A stretch of 64,000 nt of DNA, taken from positions 3,224,001 through 3,288,000 of the forward strand of contig JACKAQ010000001.1 of assembly GCA_020634975.1 (NCBI GenBank). Reading direction: 5' to 3'. The stretch is from JACKAQ01 sp020634975 [NCBI: Calditrichia bacterium]. GTDB lineage: Bacteria > Calditrichota > Calditrichia > RBG-13-44-9. Of the stretch, positions 53,045-63,286 are shown piece after piece; position 1 is the stretch's first letter, and each line of letters starts with the position of its first letter. Under the pieces are notes generated by a model. The model had not been told where the DNA came from. It worked only from the letters and a program-made list of their open reading frames with translations, and did not search any database. The translations under genes and the position numbers were made by a program.

Positions 53045-54520
53045 TCAAATTTTGCCTGATATATTAGTCACTTCATCGCGTTTTTCGATTGCCAATGTTT
53101 CAAAAAAACGGCGGCTGAGTTTAATTCCGCCGGAATCGGGCAATTGCGGCCACGGGAAAATATGCAGCGGTAATTCAAATCGCGCCAATTTTTTTGCCAG
53201 AAAATCGAGGATTTTCACCTCATTTAATGGCGTATCTGTTTCCACAAAAGCAACCGGACGTTGCCCGAATTCGTTGTCCGGCACCGGGACAACCAAGCTT
53301 TGGCGAACGCCGGGACATTCATTTAACGCAGCCTCGATGGTTTCAGGTTGAATATTTTCGCCGCCGGAAATAAACATGTTGTCTTTCCGCCCGGTAACGT
53401 GCAAAAATCCGTTGCCATCTATTTTCCCGATGTCGCCGGTGCGGAAAAAGCCATCGGCTGTAAATGGCTGTTGGCAACTGCCATTTGTCCAGTATCCGCG
53501 AAACAGGGTTTTGCCGCCAACACATATTTCGCCATCGGCTTCGATGCGTAATTCCCGAAAATTCAGCAATTTACCGGAATTTGACAATTCTGCGGCGGTG
53601 GCATTTTGCGGCGTCGCGGTAATTTGCGAACTCATTTCTGTACTGCCGTAACTGGTGTGAATGGGAAGTTTCAGCCGGATCGATTCCGCAATCAATTGTT
53701 TGGGAATGGCGCTGCCGCCGAGCAAAATGGCAGTCATTTTTTGCAGCAGCGGGATGTTCGAATCCGTTTGCAGCAACCGGAAAAGCTGGGTTGCAACCAG
53801 CGAAATATGCGTCACACCCAACGACCGGATCGCCGCTGCCAACGACGTTTCCGGTGCGGGAATGGCAATTGCACCGCCACCGGTAATTGCACGAAAAACA
53901 ATCGCCAACCCGCCAACGTGATACAGCGGCAACGCCAGCAGCCAGCAATCATCGCCCGCACCAAAAGGAATATTTTGGTTGGCGCCCAGTGCGCTAAAAT
54001 AGTGGTTTCCGAACGAGTGCACCGCAGCCCGCGGTTTGCCGCTGCTGCCTGAAGTAAAAATAATCGTTGCCAGTTTTGTATGATTTTCCGGCTTCGCCAG
54101 CCAGTCGCGAAAACTAAATTTTTGCGAATCAACAATGCTCGGTTGTCCGGGAAATTCTGCCAGATTGAGCGACATACAGCCGGGAATATTGCTGTTAACA
54201 GTGGTGGTGGAATGGAGAAAAATAGTTGCGCCGACAGCGGTAATTGCATCCAAAATTTGTTCAGCAGAAAATCGGGTGTTAATGGGCGTCGCGATGGCGC
54301 CAACTTGCCATATCGCAAGCAATAGTGAAATATATTGTGCGCTATTTGGTGCTGTGATGGCGATCCGGTCACCCGGTTTTATACCGTATTCGCGAAGTTT
54401 TATCGCTATGTTATCTGCCCAGCCGGCTATTTCGGGCAGGCTGAAATTGCCATCCGGCGAACGGAGAAACACCAGATTTTCTTTTGGCATTTCCGGCTCC
54501 GGCATTACTGGGTGCGCCAT
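53045..54520 (-). CDS. Acyl-CoA synthetase, o-succinylbenzoate-CoA ligase (MenE)-like
   Basis: This 491-residue adenylate-forming enzyme has the AMP-binding P-loop TIIFTSGSSGKPRAAVHSFG, the A5 region TSYGSTEMSSQITATP, the A7 Asp in RTGDIGKIDGNGFLHVTGRK and A8 MFISGGENIQPETIEAAL. The catalytic C-terminal Lys is in DSGGIKLSRRFFE. Length and the short loops fit MenE, which activates o-succinylbenzoate in menaquinone synthesis. No other men genes are nearby, so another acid is possible. Its start overlaps the upstream TPR-like gene by 16 bases, indicating coupling. Confidence 0.75.
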   Translation of the reverse strand: MAHPVMPEPEMPKENLVFLRSPDGNFSLPEIAGWADNIAIKLREYGIKPGDRIAITAPNSAQYISLLLAIWQVGAIATPINTRFSAEQILDAITAVGATIFLHSTTTVNSNIPGCMSLNLAEFPGQPSIVDSQKFSFRDWLAKPENHTKLATIIFTSGSSGKPRAAVHSFGNHYFSALGANQNIPFGAGDDCWLLALPLYHVGGLAIVFRAITGGGAIAIPAPETSLAAAIRSLGVTHISLVATQLFRLLQTDSNIPLLQKMTAILLGGSAIPKQLIAESIRLKLPIHTSYGSTEMSSQITATPQNATAAELSNSGKLLNFRELRIEADGEICVGGKTLFRGYWTNGSCQQPFTADGFFRTGDIGKIDGNGFLHVTGRKDNMFISGGENIQPETIEAALNECPGVRQSLVVPVPDNEFGQRPVAFVETDTPLNEVKILDFLAKKLARFELPLHIFPWPQLPDSGGIKLSRRFFETLAIEKRDEVTNISGKI

Positions 54521-55662
54521 TGTTTATATGCATCCGATTTCAAAAATTCACTGAACAATTCATTTGCCTGCATGGCGTCATCGGAGAATGCCATGCCAGC
54601 ATTTTCTTCCAAACTGACCATCATCGCAACCACACCGCTAAAATTTCGATTTTCCAAATAAAGCTCGATCAATTGATAGTGCGGCTCGGCCAGCCACGGT
54701 TCTAACTCGATGGCCATTTTCTGATATTGTTCGTACAACCCAAATTCTTTTTGGGCGTAATAAATATTGCCCATCATGTAATGCAAATAACCGTCATCCT
54801 CACCGACATTTTGGCTCAACCTGTGCAACGCCGCGAGGCTGGATTTGTAATCCTGTTTGACGAGAAAATAATCGATCAACAGCAGATCGAGGCTGGGATC
54901 ATCCGGATAACTATCGCGAAATTTTTCGACATATTCGACCATTAAATCATTGGAAATATTGGAAATACAAATAATGTGCAGTAGCTGAACAGCTTTCATT
55001 TTTTGCACGGATGATGCCATGCTGAGATAAATTTCATGCGCTTTTTGGAAATCACCGGCGATGCGCGCCTGCTTCATTTCCGCAAGTTTGGGCAGCTCGT
55101 TAATATAGCGGCGCTTTTCGCCAAAAATTTGTTCGCCCATGCTTTTCAAATAATCCGTGAACGAATCCGTATTGAGCAGCATTGGTTCAATCAAAATGCG
55201 AAATGTATCGCTGAGGTATTCGCCGGAGAGGTAAATGTATACGTCAATAATTTCAAAATCGCGATCATAAATAATGTCAAACTGATGATAATTTACACCG
55301 ATATTCATCCCCGCCAGCCGAAAAAGCGCCCGGATCGTATCGCTACTGGTGTCGTAATTCATCGCCATGTAGTGCCCGTCTTCGCCCATTCCCTGAATTA
55401 TTTCGGCACCGAAATTGAATTGCTTATTGAATTCGCTTTTCAATTCCTGTTCCATTTTTTTGGTGACAGCCAGCCCATGCAGCGATTTATCCAGCAATTT
55501 ATCCATTTTTATGTGTTGATTGAGCGCCTCCGCATCACCGGCGGCGAGCCCGTACTGGATGGAATAGAGAAATTTTTCGATAAGTGAATCTGCCGGAATT
55601 TCCGCTCTGCCGGCAGTCAGCAATGTAATTGTTAACAATAGAACAGATGTAAATCGATTCAT
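54505..55662 (-). CDS. Secreted TPR-like protein of unknown function
   Basis: This 385-residue protein starts at 55662 after GGTGAGG. It has a signal peptide (SVLLLTITLLTAGRAE). The first 180 residues are mixed alpha/beta and start with a helical segment (SLIEKFLYSIQYGLAAGDAE). The second half shows TPR-like helical pairs: DDPSLDLLLIDYFLVKQDYK, YLHYMMGNIYYAQKEFGLYE and WLAEPHYQLIELYLENRNFS. It is likely periplasmic and acts as a scaffold. The MenE-like gene overlaps its end; whether they share function is unclear. Confidence 0.72.
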   Translation of the reverse strand: MNRFTSVLLLTITLLTAGRAEIPADSLIEKFLYSIQYGLAAGDAEALNQHIKMDKLLDKSLHGLAVTKKMEQELKSEFNKQFNFGAEIIQGMGEDGHYMAMNYDTSSDTIRALFRLAGMNIGVNYHQFDIIYDRDFEIIDVYIYLSGEYLSDTFRILIEPMLLNTDSFTDYLKSMGEQIFGEKRRYINELPKLAEMKQARIAGDFQKAHEIYLSMASSVQKMKAVQLLHIICISNISNDLMVEYVEKFRDSYPDDPSLDLLLIDYFLVKQDYKSSLAALHRLSQNVGEDDGYLHYMMGNIYYAQKEFGLYEQYQKMAIELEPWLAEPHYQLIELYLENRNFSGVVAMMVSLEENAGMAFSDDAMQANELFSEFLKSDAYKQWRTQ

Positions 55663-55773
55663 CAACCCTCACCTTGATTTGTGGATTTCTGATGATATGT
55701 GGTAGAAATATACCCATTTGTGGATAAAATTGACAGTGATAAACGCCATCACGCCCATTTTATCCGCGGCTTT

Positions 55774-57279
55774 TCAAGCTGCGCCACCGTAAGTTTTGTC
55801 GGAATCTTTGATGACAAACCGCGCTTTTAGTCGCGCCACTTCGCTGGCTAAACCGGCGATTTCCACCGAGCGCAGCACTTCGTTAAAATCTTTGTATGCT
55901 GCGGGTGCCTCGTCGCGGGGATAGTTGCGGCAATTCGTCAAAATATCCCGGTTTTCGAACGAGCGATCCACTTCGGCTTGATCGAGCGAACGGATGGCCT
56001 GTTTGCGACCCATCATCCGACCGGCGCCGTGATTGACGCTGTAGCAGGTCAGCTCCGCACCCGGTTCCGCGACCATCACCGCCGATCCGCCCTGCGGATT
56101 TCCCGGCAGCAAAATCGGGTGGCCTGTGTCGTAAAACGGTGTATTTTTCAATCCGTGATGTCCGGCCGGAAACGCCCGGGTCGCGCCTTTGCGATGCACC
56201 CAGGTTTTTTCGTTGCGCAAAATCTCCTGCCGCGCGATGTTGTGACTGATAAAATACACCAGTTCGCCGGAAACACCGGGAATCACTTCCTGAAATGCTT
56301 CCAGCACCAAACTGTTAATTAACAAATGGTTAACCGTTGCGAAATTACCTGCCAGCGCCATATCGTCGATGTAATTGTTCGCTTCCACAGTGCCGAGCGG
56401 CGCGTACACCAGATCGTGATCACCCGCCGGAAACGGCGTTCCCCATTGTTTAAACTGATTTTTCAGCAGCTTGAATTGATAATTCGCCAGCGTGAATCCG
56501 AATCCGCGCGAGCCGCAATGCGACAAAAACGCCACGTGCCCGTCCTTCAGCCCGAAAACTGCTGCGGCGCGTTGGGCACGTTCTGTTGGCGCGATGGCCA
56601 CGCTTTCGCATTCACCGAAATGATTACCGCTGCCGTACGAACCCAACTGGCGGATTTTTTCCTCAAATTTATTGAAATTACCGTTGTCGATCATCCATTG
56701 CAAGCGATGATCCAGCGCGTCGCGGCTGCCGTCGTGTCCGGTATGAAACGCATCTTCGCAGTGATTCGCCCAGTGCGGCGGAATGCCCAGCGCCTCGCAA
56801 ACGGCTGCCGATGCGCCTTCGATGACCGCTTTTCGCCCCAAATCCGGATCGACATGCCGCGCTTTTTTGACAGATCGCTGTCCGCGTCCGGCGCCGGTGG
56901 GTGTGCGCTCTTCAATCGCGTTGATGATGGCCCGCCGCAACTTGCGATCGTTGATTTCGCTGTCCGGCAAATCGAGTTGCAGCAAACTCATCGAACATTT
57001 GATGTCCACGCCAACCGGTCCCGGATAAATATGCGTCGGGGAGACCAGCACGCAGCCGACCGGTGCGCCGTACCCGACGTGCGCATCCGGATTGAGCACC
57101 ACATCCGTCACGCCCGGCGATTCGCAAACGTTCAGCGCCTGCGAAATGCAGCCTTCGTCAAATGTTTCGCGGATGGCTGCCGTGCCAATCACCGTTGCCG
57201 GTTTCAATTTGTTGTTGCGTGCCGGCAAAATCGCAGTGGCTTCGCCGGTGGGAATCAGTTGGGTATTTTCTGTGGTCAT
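55774..57279 (-). CDS. rtcB: RtcB family RNA ligase
   Basis: This 501-residue protein has AGGTAAC before the ATG. Hallmarks of the RtcB/HSPC117 family are present: LNPDAHVGYGAPVGCVLVSP with metal ligands, VGVDIKCSMSLLQL, the ligand-rich GSYGSGNHFGECESVAI, HVAFLSHCGSRGFGFTLANY, and the guanylylated His in YSVNHGAGRMMGRKQAI. RtcB joins 2',3'-cyclic phosphate or 3'-phosphate ends to 5'-OH RNA using GTP, in tRNA splicing or RNA repair. No archease or RtcA is adjacent. It heads a minus-strand run with the TPR-like and MenE-like genes. Confidence 0.93.
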   Translation of the reverse strand: MTTENTQLIPTGEATAILPARNNKLKPATVIGTAAIRETFDEGCISQALNVCESPGVTDVVLNPDAHVGYGAPVGCVLVSPTHIYPGPVGVDIKCSMSLLQLDLPDSEINDRKLRRAIINAIEERTPTGAGRGQRSVKKARHVDPDLGRKAVIEGASAAVCEALGIPPHWANHCEDAFHTGHDGSRDALDHRLQWMIDNGNFNKFEEKIRQLGSYGSGNHFGECESVAIAPTERAQRAAAVFGLKDGHVAFLSHCGSRGFGFTLANYQFKLLKNQFKQWGTPFPAGDHDLVYAPLGTVEANNYIDDMALAGNFATVNHLLINSLVLEAFQEVIPGVSGELVYFISHNIARQEILRNEKTWVHRKGATRAFPAGHHGLKNTPFYDTGHPILLPGNPQGGSAVMVAEPGAELTCYSVNHGAGRMMGRKQAIRSLDQAEVDRSFENRDILTNCRNYPRDEAPAAYKDFNEVLRSVEIAGLASEVARLKARFVIKDSDKTYGGAA

Positions 57280-57592
57280 TTTGTTACCTGTTACCGTTTT
57301 ATTTATTTAAAGATTGTCGCAAAGTCACGGGGATCGCAACGGTTTTTTTTATTTGCCACTTACATAATTTCACTCTCCGTTTGGAAATCCGTGCTAAACT
57401 CATTTACATTTTGTTGGCGAAAGTTTTTTAAGTCTAAAGGAAAAAGTGAAAAGGTAAAAAACGCGACAATTTACCGGATCATTCTCCGTTTTCCTTTTTA
57501 CTTTTACCCTTATCGTCATTTCTCTTTTTCCGAAAATAACTGTAAATTAGGCAGTTACGAAATGTTTACCGCGACAACATGAGGTTCAGCCA
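57280..57592. other. Divergent gap between rtcB and icmF with word-rich inverted repeat
   Basis: These 313 bases separate RtcB (minus) from IcmF (plus). An imperfect inverted repeat lies at 57435-57511: AAAGGAAAAAGTGAAAAGG on the left and CGTTTTCCTTTTTACTTTT on the right. The rest is AT-rich without a visible gene; promoters for both flanking genes must lie here. Confidence 0.55.
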
Positions 57593-60500
57593 ATGGCAAC
57601 TATCGAGCAAAAAATTACCAACAAAATACGGATTGTTACCGCGGCATCGCTGTTTGACGGGCACGATGCGAGCATCAACATCATGCGGCGCATTCTGCAA
57701 AGCCAGGGCGCAGAGGTGATCCACCTCGGACACAACCGCTCTGTTCAGGAAATTGTGGATGCCGCCATTCAGGAAGATGTGCAGTCGGTTGCCATCACCA
57801 GTTATCAGGGCGGGCACATCGAATTTTTCAAATATATGTATGATTTGCTGGAACAGCGCGGCGCGGGACATATCAAGATTTTTGGCGGCGGTGGCGGCAC
57901 CATTTTGCCGGATGAACTGGACGAACTGCACAATCACGGTATCGCGCGGTTGTATTCACCGGAGGACGGGCGCGAAATGGGGCTTGTCGGAATGATTCGC
58001 GATTTGCTGCACCAAAGCGACTTCGCCACCAAAACTGAATCGAGCGGCGACGAACTCACCCAAATTCAGGCCGGCGATGTGAACGCAATTGCCCAAACGT
58101 TAACGCTCATCGAAAATCATCCCGAAAAAGCAGAAAAAATAATTGCCGATTTGGCAACATTAGCCGCAAAAAAGCACGTTCCCGTTTTGGGGATTACCGG
58201 TACCGGCGGTGCCGGAAAATCGTCGCTAACTGATGAGCTGGTCAGGCGTTACGTCACTGATTTTGAGGATAAAACCATCGCGATTATTTCCGTCGATCCG
58301 TCCAAACGGAAAACCGGCGGCGCGTTGCTCGGCGATCGCATCCGCATGAACGCGATTTACAATCCGCGCGTGTACATGCGCAGCTTTGCCACGCGACAGG
58401 CGCATATGGCGCTCAGCAAAACCGTGGTGCCGTCCATCAATTTGCTGAAAGTTGCCGGATTTGACCTGATTATCGTGGAAACCGCGGGCATCGGGCAAAG
58501 CGATTCGGAAATTACCGAACTGGCGGATGTTTCCGTTTACGTGATGACCCCGGAATACGGCGCGGCAACCCAGCTCGAAAAAATCGACATGATCGATTTC
58601 GCCGATCTGGTGGCGCTCAACAAATTCGACAAACGCGGTGCGCTGGATGCGCTGCGGGATGTGCAAAAACAGTATCAGCGCGGACACGGAAAATTCGACC
58701 AGAAACCGTCGGCAATGCCGGTGTACGGCACCATCGCATCGCAATTTAACGATCCCGGCACGAACTCGTTTTACCGGGCGATCATCGATAAACTGGTGGA
58801 ACGCTGCAATCTCGACTGGCAATCGGGTTACGAAATCAGCGCGCAGATGAGCGAGAAAATCCACATTATTCCGCCGGATCGGGTGCGCTATCTCGCCGAA
58901 ATTGCTGAAACCAGCGATCGCTACAAACAATTTGTGGACAAACAGGTCGGGTTGGCACGGCAGGCATTCCAGCTTCGCGGGACGATCGATTTGCTCAAAT
59001 CGCAGCAAAAAAACACCGCCGAACTCGAGCAATTATTCGATGACACCTGGCGCTCGATTGACAAAGATTGCCAGGATATTCTGGATAATTGGGACGCCAA
59101 AAAGCAGCAATACAGCGATGAATTTTTCAAATACAGCGTTCGCGGGCGCGAAATAAAAGTGCCCAATTTTAGCGAAACGCTCAGCCACAACAAAATTCCC
59201 AAAATCGCGCTGCCCAAATTTGCGGATTGGGGCGAAATTTTGCGTTGGGCGCTGCGCGAAAATGTGCCGGGCGAATTCCCGTACACCGCCGGCGTTTATC
59301 CGTTCAAACGCACCAACGAAGATCCCACCCGCATGTTCGCCGGCGAAGGCGGACCGGAGCGCACCAACCGCCGCTTCCATTATTTGAGCGACGGCATGCC
59401 CGCGGCGCGGCTGTCCACTGCGTTCGATTCGGTAACGCTGTATGGCGAAAATCCCGATTTCCGCCCGGATATTTACGGAAAAATCGGGAATTCCGGCGTT
59501 TCCATCGCCACTTTGGACGATGCGAAAAAGCTGTATTCCGGCTTCAATTTAGCTGAACCGACCACTTCTGTTTCAATGACCATCAACGGTCCGGCGCCGA
59601 TGCTGCTCGGGTTTTTCATGAATGCCGCCATCGACCAGCAATGCGAGATCTACATAAAAAACAACGGTTTGGAAGAAAAAATCTCTGCCAAGCTCGACAA
59701 GATTTTTGCGGAAAAAGAATTGCCGCGACCGCAATATCACGGCAATCTGCCGAAAGGCAACGACGGATTGGGACTGATGTTGCTAGGCGTTACCGGCGAT
59801 CAGGTGTTGCCCCGCGATGTGTACGAAAAAATCAAAGCCGAAACCATCAGCCAGGTGCGCGGCACGGTGCAGGCGGATATTCTCAAAGAAGATCAGGCGC
59901 AGAACACCTGCATTTTTTCCACCGAATTTGCTTTGCGAATGATGGGCGATATTCAGGCGTATTTCACGGAAAACAAAGTGCGCAATTTTTATTCGGTGTC
60001 GATTTCCGGCTATCACATCGCCGAGGCGGGCGCGAATCCCATTTCGCAGTTGGCGTTTACGCTGTCCAACGGTTTTACGTTTGTAGAATATTACCTCAGT
60101 CGCGGGCTGCACATCGACGATTTCGCGCCGAATTTGTCGTTCTTTTTCAGCAACGGCGTCGATCCGGAATACGCGGTGATCGGTCGGGTGGCGCGGCGCA
60201 TCTGGGCAAAAGCGATGAAATACAAATACGGCGCGAATCCGCGGTCGCAGATGCTCAAATATCACATCCAGACCTCCGGGCGTTCGCTGCACGCGCAGGA
60301 AATTGATTTCAACGATATCCGCACCACGCTGCAGGCGCTGTACGCGATTTACGACAACTGCAACAGCCTGCACACCAACGCCTACGACGAGGCGATCACC
60401 ACGCCGACGGAAGAATCGGTGCGGCGAGCAGTGGCGATCCAACTAATTATTAATAAAGAACTTGGATTGGCAAAAAATGAGAATCCGCTGCAGGGCGCGT

Positions 60501-60958
60501 TTATTATTGAGGAATTGACCGATCTGGTGGAAGAAGCGGTGCTGACGGAATTCCGACGCATCACCGATCGTGGCGGCGTGCTCGGCGCGATGGAAACGAT
60601 GTATCAGCGCAACAAAATTCAGGAAGAATCGCTGTATTACGAATCGCTGAAGCACAACGGCGAGCTACCGATCATCGGCGTGAACACATTTTTGAGCAAA
60701 TCCGGCTCCGAATTTGTGCTGCCGAAAGAAATCATTCGCTCCACAACGGAGGAAAAAGAGCAGCAAATTCTCAACCTGCAAGCATACGAATCGCGTAACG
60801 CGGCAGCGGCAACATCCGCGCTGCAATCGCTCAAAAAAGCGGCAATCCACAATGAAAACGTGTTCGAACAGTTGATGGAAGTCTGCAAATTTGCATCGCT
60901 CGGTCAGATTTCCGCTGCGCTGTATCAGGTTGGCGGGCAGTATCGCCGGAATATGTGA
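57593..60958 (+). CDS. icmF: Fused isobutyryl-CoA mutase IcmF
   Basis: This 1121-residue protein is full length for IcmF. An N-terminal B12-binding domain (about 10-140) carries the cobalt-ligand His24 in [19 protein letters not shown] MeaB-like G-protein chaperone domain (about 190-470) has Walker A GTGGAGKS (203-210), [19 protein letters not shown] and [11 protein letters not shown] linker leads to the mutase barrel (about 560-1100), with [20 protein letters not shown] and [20 protein letters not shown]. It interconverts isobutyryl-CoA and n-butyryl-CoA (or related pairs) using adenosylcobalamin, with built-in GTP-driven cofactor loading. GAGG lies nine bases before the ATG. Confidence 0.95.
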   Translation: MATIEQKITNKIRIVTAASLFDGHDASINIMRRILQSQGAEVIHLGHNRSVQEIVDAAIQEDVQSVAITSYQGGHIEFFKYMYDLLEQRGAGHIKIFGGGGGTILPDELDELHNHGIARLYSPEDGREMGLVGMIRDLLHQSDFATKTESSGDELTQIQAGDVNAIAQTLTLIENHPEKAEKIIADLATLAAKKHVPVLGITGTGGAGKSSLTDELVRRYVTDFEDKTIAIISVDPSKRKTGGALLGDRIRMNAIYNPRVYMRSFATRQAHMALSKTVVPSINLLKVAGFDLIIVETAGIGQSDSEITELADVSVYVMTPEYGAATQLEKIDMIDFADLVALNKFDKRGALDALRDVQKQYQRGHGKFDQKPSAMPVYGTIASQFNDPGTNSFYRAIIDKLVERCNLDWQSGYEISAQMSEKIHIIPPDRVRYLAEIAETSDRYKQFVDKQVGLARQAFQLRGTIDLLKSQQKNTAELEQLFDDTWRSIDKDCQDILDNWDAKKQQYSDEFFKYSVRGREIKVPNFSETLSHNKIPKIALPKFADWGEILRWALRENVPGEFPYTAGVYPFKRTNEDPTRMFAGEGGPERTNRRFHYLSDGMPAARLSTAFDSVTLYGENPDFRPDIYGKIGNSGVSIATLDDAKKLYSGFNLAEPTTSVSMTINGPAPMLLGFFMNAAIDQQCEIYIKNNGLEEKISAKLDKIFAEKELPRPQYHGNLPKGNDGLGLMLLGVTGDQVLPRDVYEKIKAETISQVRGTVQADILKEDQAQNTCIFSTEFALRMMGDIQAYFTENKVRNFYSVSISGYHIAEAGANPISQLAFTLSNGFTFVEYYLSRGLHIDDFAPNLSFFFSNGVDPEYAVIGRVARRIWAKAMKYKYGANPRSQMLKYHIQTSGRSLHAQEIDFNDIRTTLQALYAIYDNCNSLHTNAYDEAITTPTEESVRRAVAIQLIINKELGLAKNENPLQGAFIIEELTDLVEEAVLTEFRRITDRGGVLGAMETMYQRNKIQEESLYYESLKHNGELPIIGVNTFLSKSGSEFVLPKEIIRSTTEEKEQQILNLQAYESRNAAAATSALQSLKKAAIHNENVFEQLMEVCKFASLGQISAALYQVGGQYRRNM

Positions 60959-61027
60959 GCGTTCCAACGCAAATGATTCCGCGGAAGCTATGAATTTTCC
61001 CATGTGTTTTCAAAAGAGGTTGAATAA

Positions 61028-61597
61028 ATGAGCAATAGTAAAAAAGCTGTGTTATCACAGCATCAAATAGACGCATTATACAGTATTTTAAAAACGCGTT
61101 TTGAGAAAAACATGAATCGCCATTCAGGAATTGAGTGGGCAAACGTTCAGGCTAAACTGGCTGCAAATCCTGAAAAACTGTGGTCGCTCAACGAGATGGA
61201 ACAAACCGGCGGCGAACCGGATGTTGTCGGATTCGATACAGCATCGGGTGAGTATATTTTTTATGATTGCGCAGCGGAAAGCCCCAAAGGTCGCCGGAGC
61301 TTGTGTTACGACCGTGAGGCGTTGGAAGCGAGGAAAGAACACAAGCCAAAAAACAACGCGATGGATGTGGCTGCCGCAATGGGTATCGAAATTTTATCCG
61401 AAGAAGAATACCGGGCACTTCAGAAATTGGGTGATTTTGATTTGAAAACATCCAGTTGGGTGAAAACACCCGCCGAAATCAGAAAACGCGGCGGCGCCAT
61501 CTTTTGTGACCGGCGCTACGATCATGTGTTTACCTATCACAACGGCGCGGAATCGTATTACGCAGCCAGGGGATTTCGGGGTTCGCTTAAAATCTGA
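61028..61597 (+). CDS. DUF4256 family protein
   Basis: This 189-residue cytoplasmic protein closely follows the DUF4256 pattern: LYSILKTRFEKNMNRHSGIE, PEKLWSLNEMEQTGGEPDVV, YDCAAESPKGRRSLCYDREA, DLKTSSWVKTPAEIRKRGGA and the ending HNGAESYYAARGFRGSL. Length is normal. Function is unknown. It follows icmF by 69 bases and has GAGGTTGAATAA before the ATG. Confidence 0.9.
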   Translation: MSNSKKAVLSQHQIDALYSILKTRFEKNMNRHSGIEWANVQAKLAANPEKLWSLNEMEQTGGEPDVVGFDTASGEYIFYDCAAESPKGRRSLCYDREALEARKEHKPKNNAMDVAAAMGIEILSEEEYRALQKLGDFDLKTSSWVKTPAEIRKRGGAIFCDRRYDHVFTYHNGAESYYAARGFRGSLKI

Positions 61598-61658
61598 TTG
61601 CGTCGATTGAGATACGGCGGCAGTTGGAATCTGTAAATCAAAAAAGAAAGAAAAACCG

Positions 61659-61880
61659 GTGAACAAAAAAGCAGAAATCTCGCCAAAAAAAATGCAGTTG
61701 AGAGCGATTGGGCTGATTGTCGGATTAATTGCCGCATTTTCAGTCGTATTTGCAGCAGCAGCGTCGATGCGTGAAACGGCGCGGCTGGTTGATATTGTTG
61801 CGCTGTGCGGCGGTTCGTTTGCCGCAGGTGTTGCATTTGTTCAAACGGTGCAGTTTTTCAAAAATAAACCTAACATTTAA
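61659..61880 (+). CDS. Small two-helix membrane protein
   Basis: This 73-residue protein starts with GTG at 61659 and has a basic N-terminus (NKKAEISPKKMQLR) and two hydrophobic helices, AIGLIVGLIAAFSVVFAAAA and the segment VDIVALCGGSFAAGVAFVQT. No family is recognised. No strong ribosome-binding site is visible. It lies between DUF4256 and the decarboxylase. Confidence 0.5.
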   Translation: MNKKAEISPKKMQLRAIGLIVGLIAAFSVVFAAAASMRETARLVDIVALCGGSFAAGVAFVQTVQFFKNKPNI

Positions 61881-61906
61881 CGATCGCGAAACCTCCCGGA
61901 AAACCA

Positions 61907-63136
61907 ATGAAGCTGTGGGAAAAGAAAAATCAGGAACAAATAAAAGCGCGGATTTTTGGCGCGCTGGATAAAAACGTCAATTATTTTGAACAGAATATTT
62001 TGGGGATTCCGGCATCGCATCTGGATAGCAAAGTGTTTTATCAGGATGCGCCATTTTTAAAAGAAGCGCCGTTTATTTCCACGCTGGTGCACAATCCCAA
62101 CCACATTGGCTGCCACACATTGGGGAAATCCGAACATTTTTTTGGCGGGACACAGGAAATCGAACGCGAAGTGATCGAAATTTGCGCATCGGAAATTTTG
62201 GGCGGAAATTTCGGCGAGCAGGACGGTTACGTCGCGTCCGGCGGCACAGAGGCGAACATGCAGGCGATTTGGGTGTATCGCAATTATTTTATGCGCGAAC
62301 GCAATGCGAAGCCATCGGAAATTTGTGTGCTTTGTTCGGCAGACAGCCATTATTCGATGGACAAAGCCGCGAATGTTTTGGGTGTGGAAAAAATCAGCGT
62401 TGCGGTAAATCCGGACGATCGGACGATCGAAGCGCCGACGGTTGCAGCCGCGATAGAATCCGCCCGGAGCAACGGCAAACGCTATTTTATCGTTGTCGCC
62501 AATATGATGACAACCATGTTCGGCTCCGTAGATAACGTGAATATTTACATTGATTTACTCGATCAGCAATCGTGTGAATACCGCATTCATGTGGACGGTG
62601 CATACGGCGGATTTTACTATCCGTTTACCGATCAAACGACCAACCTGAATTTTTCCAATCCCAAAATTACATCGGTAACGCTGGATGCCCACAAAATGGT
62701 GCAGGCGCCGTATGGCACGGGCATTTTCCTCATTCGCAAAGGCTGGATTCAGCACGCCAACACCAAATCCGCCAGCTACGTAGAGGGCGAGGATTTCACG
62801 CTGATCGGCAGCCGCTCCGGTGCAAACGCCGTTGCTATCTGGATGATTCTGATGAAAAACGGCCCGTTTGGCTGGCAGGAAAAAATCTTCATTTTGCAAA
62901 AACGCACCGACTGGCTTTGCGAAAATCTGGACCGGTTGAACATCGGTTACTATCGCCACCCGATGTCCAATATTGTGACCATCAAACAGGAATTTGTGCC
63001 ACGCAAAACGGCGGACGCATTCGGGCTGGTGCCCGATAATCACGCCAATCCCAACTGGTTTAAAGTAGTAATTATGGAACATGTGACTATCGAGAAACTA
63101 ATTCCGTTGATTGATCAATTGTCAGAAAAACAATAG
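61907..63136 (+). CDS. PLP-dependent amino-acid decarboxylase (group II-like)
   Basis: This 409-residue fold-type I enzyme has the substrate region HNPNHIGCHTLGKSEHFFGG, the PLP-stacking segment VASGGTEANMQAIWVYRNYF, the cofactor Asp in IHVDGAYGGFYYPF and the Schiff-base Lys in VTLDAHKMVQAPYGTGIFLI. It resembles histidine/tyrosine/aspartate-type decarboxylases of group II. The amino acid cannot be assigned. The start is an ATG at 61907 with GGAAAACCA upstream. A short gap (63137-63286) follows with no gene seen. Confidence 0.85.
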   Translation: MKLWEKKNQEQIKARIFGALDKNVNYFEQNILGIPASHLDSKVFYQDAPFLKEAPFISTLVHNPNHIGCHTLGKSEHFFGGTQEIEREVIEICASEILGGNFGEQDGYVASGGTEANMQAIWVYRNYFMRERNAKPSEICVLCSADSHYSMDKAANVLGVEKISVAVNPDDRTIEAPTVAAAIESARSNGKRYFIVVANMMTTMFGSVDNVNIYIDLLDQQSCEYRIHVDGAYGGFYYPFTDQTTNLNFSNPKITSVTLDAHKMVQAPYGTGIFLIRKGWIQHANTKSASYVEGEDFTLIGSRSGANAVAIWMILMKNGPFGWQEKIFILQKRTDWLCENLDRLNIGYYRHPMSNIVTIKQEFVPRKTADAFGLVPDNHANPNWFKVVIMEHVTIEKLIPLIDQLSEKQ

Positions 63137-63286
63137 GTTAGATAATGTCTTTTTCACAACCATTACCCCAAAGGCTAACCATTACCAAAACATCTTGAAG
63201 ATCACCTCAATTCAGATTAACTTAAATTTTTACCGAAACCAGCGTTGCCATATCCGGTTGTCCGGGATGACAACAGATCCTAAAAA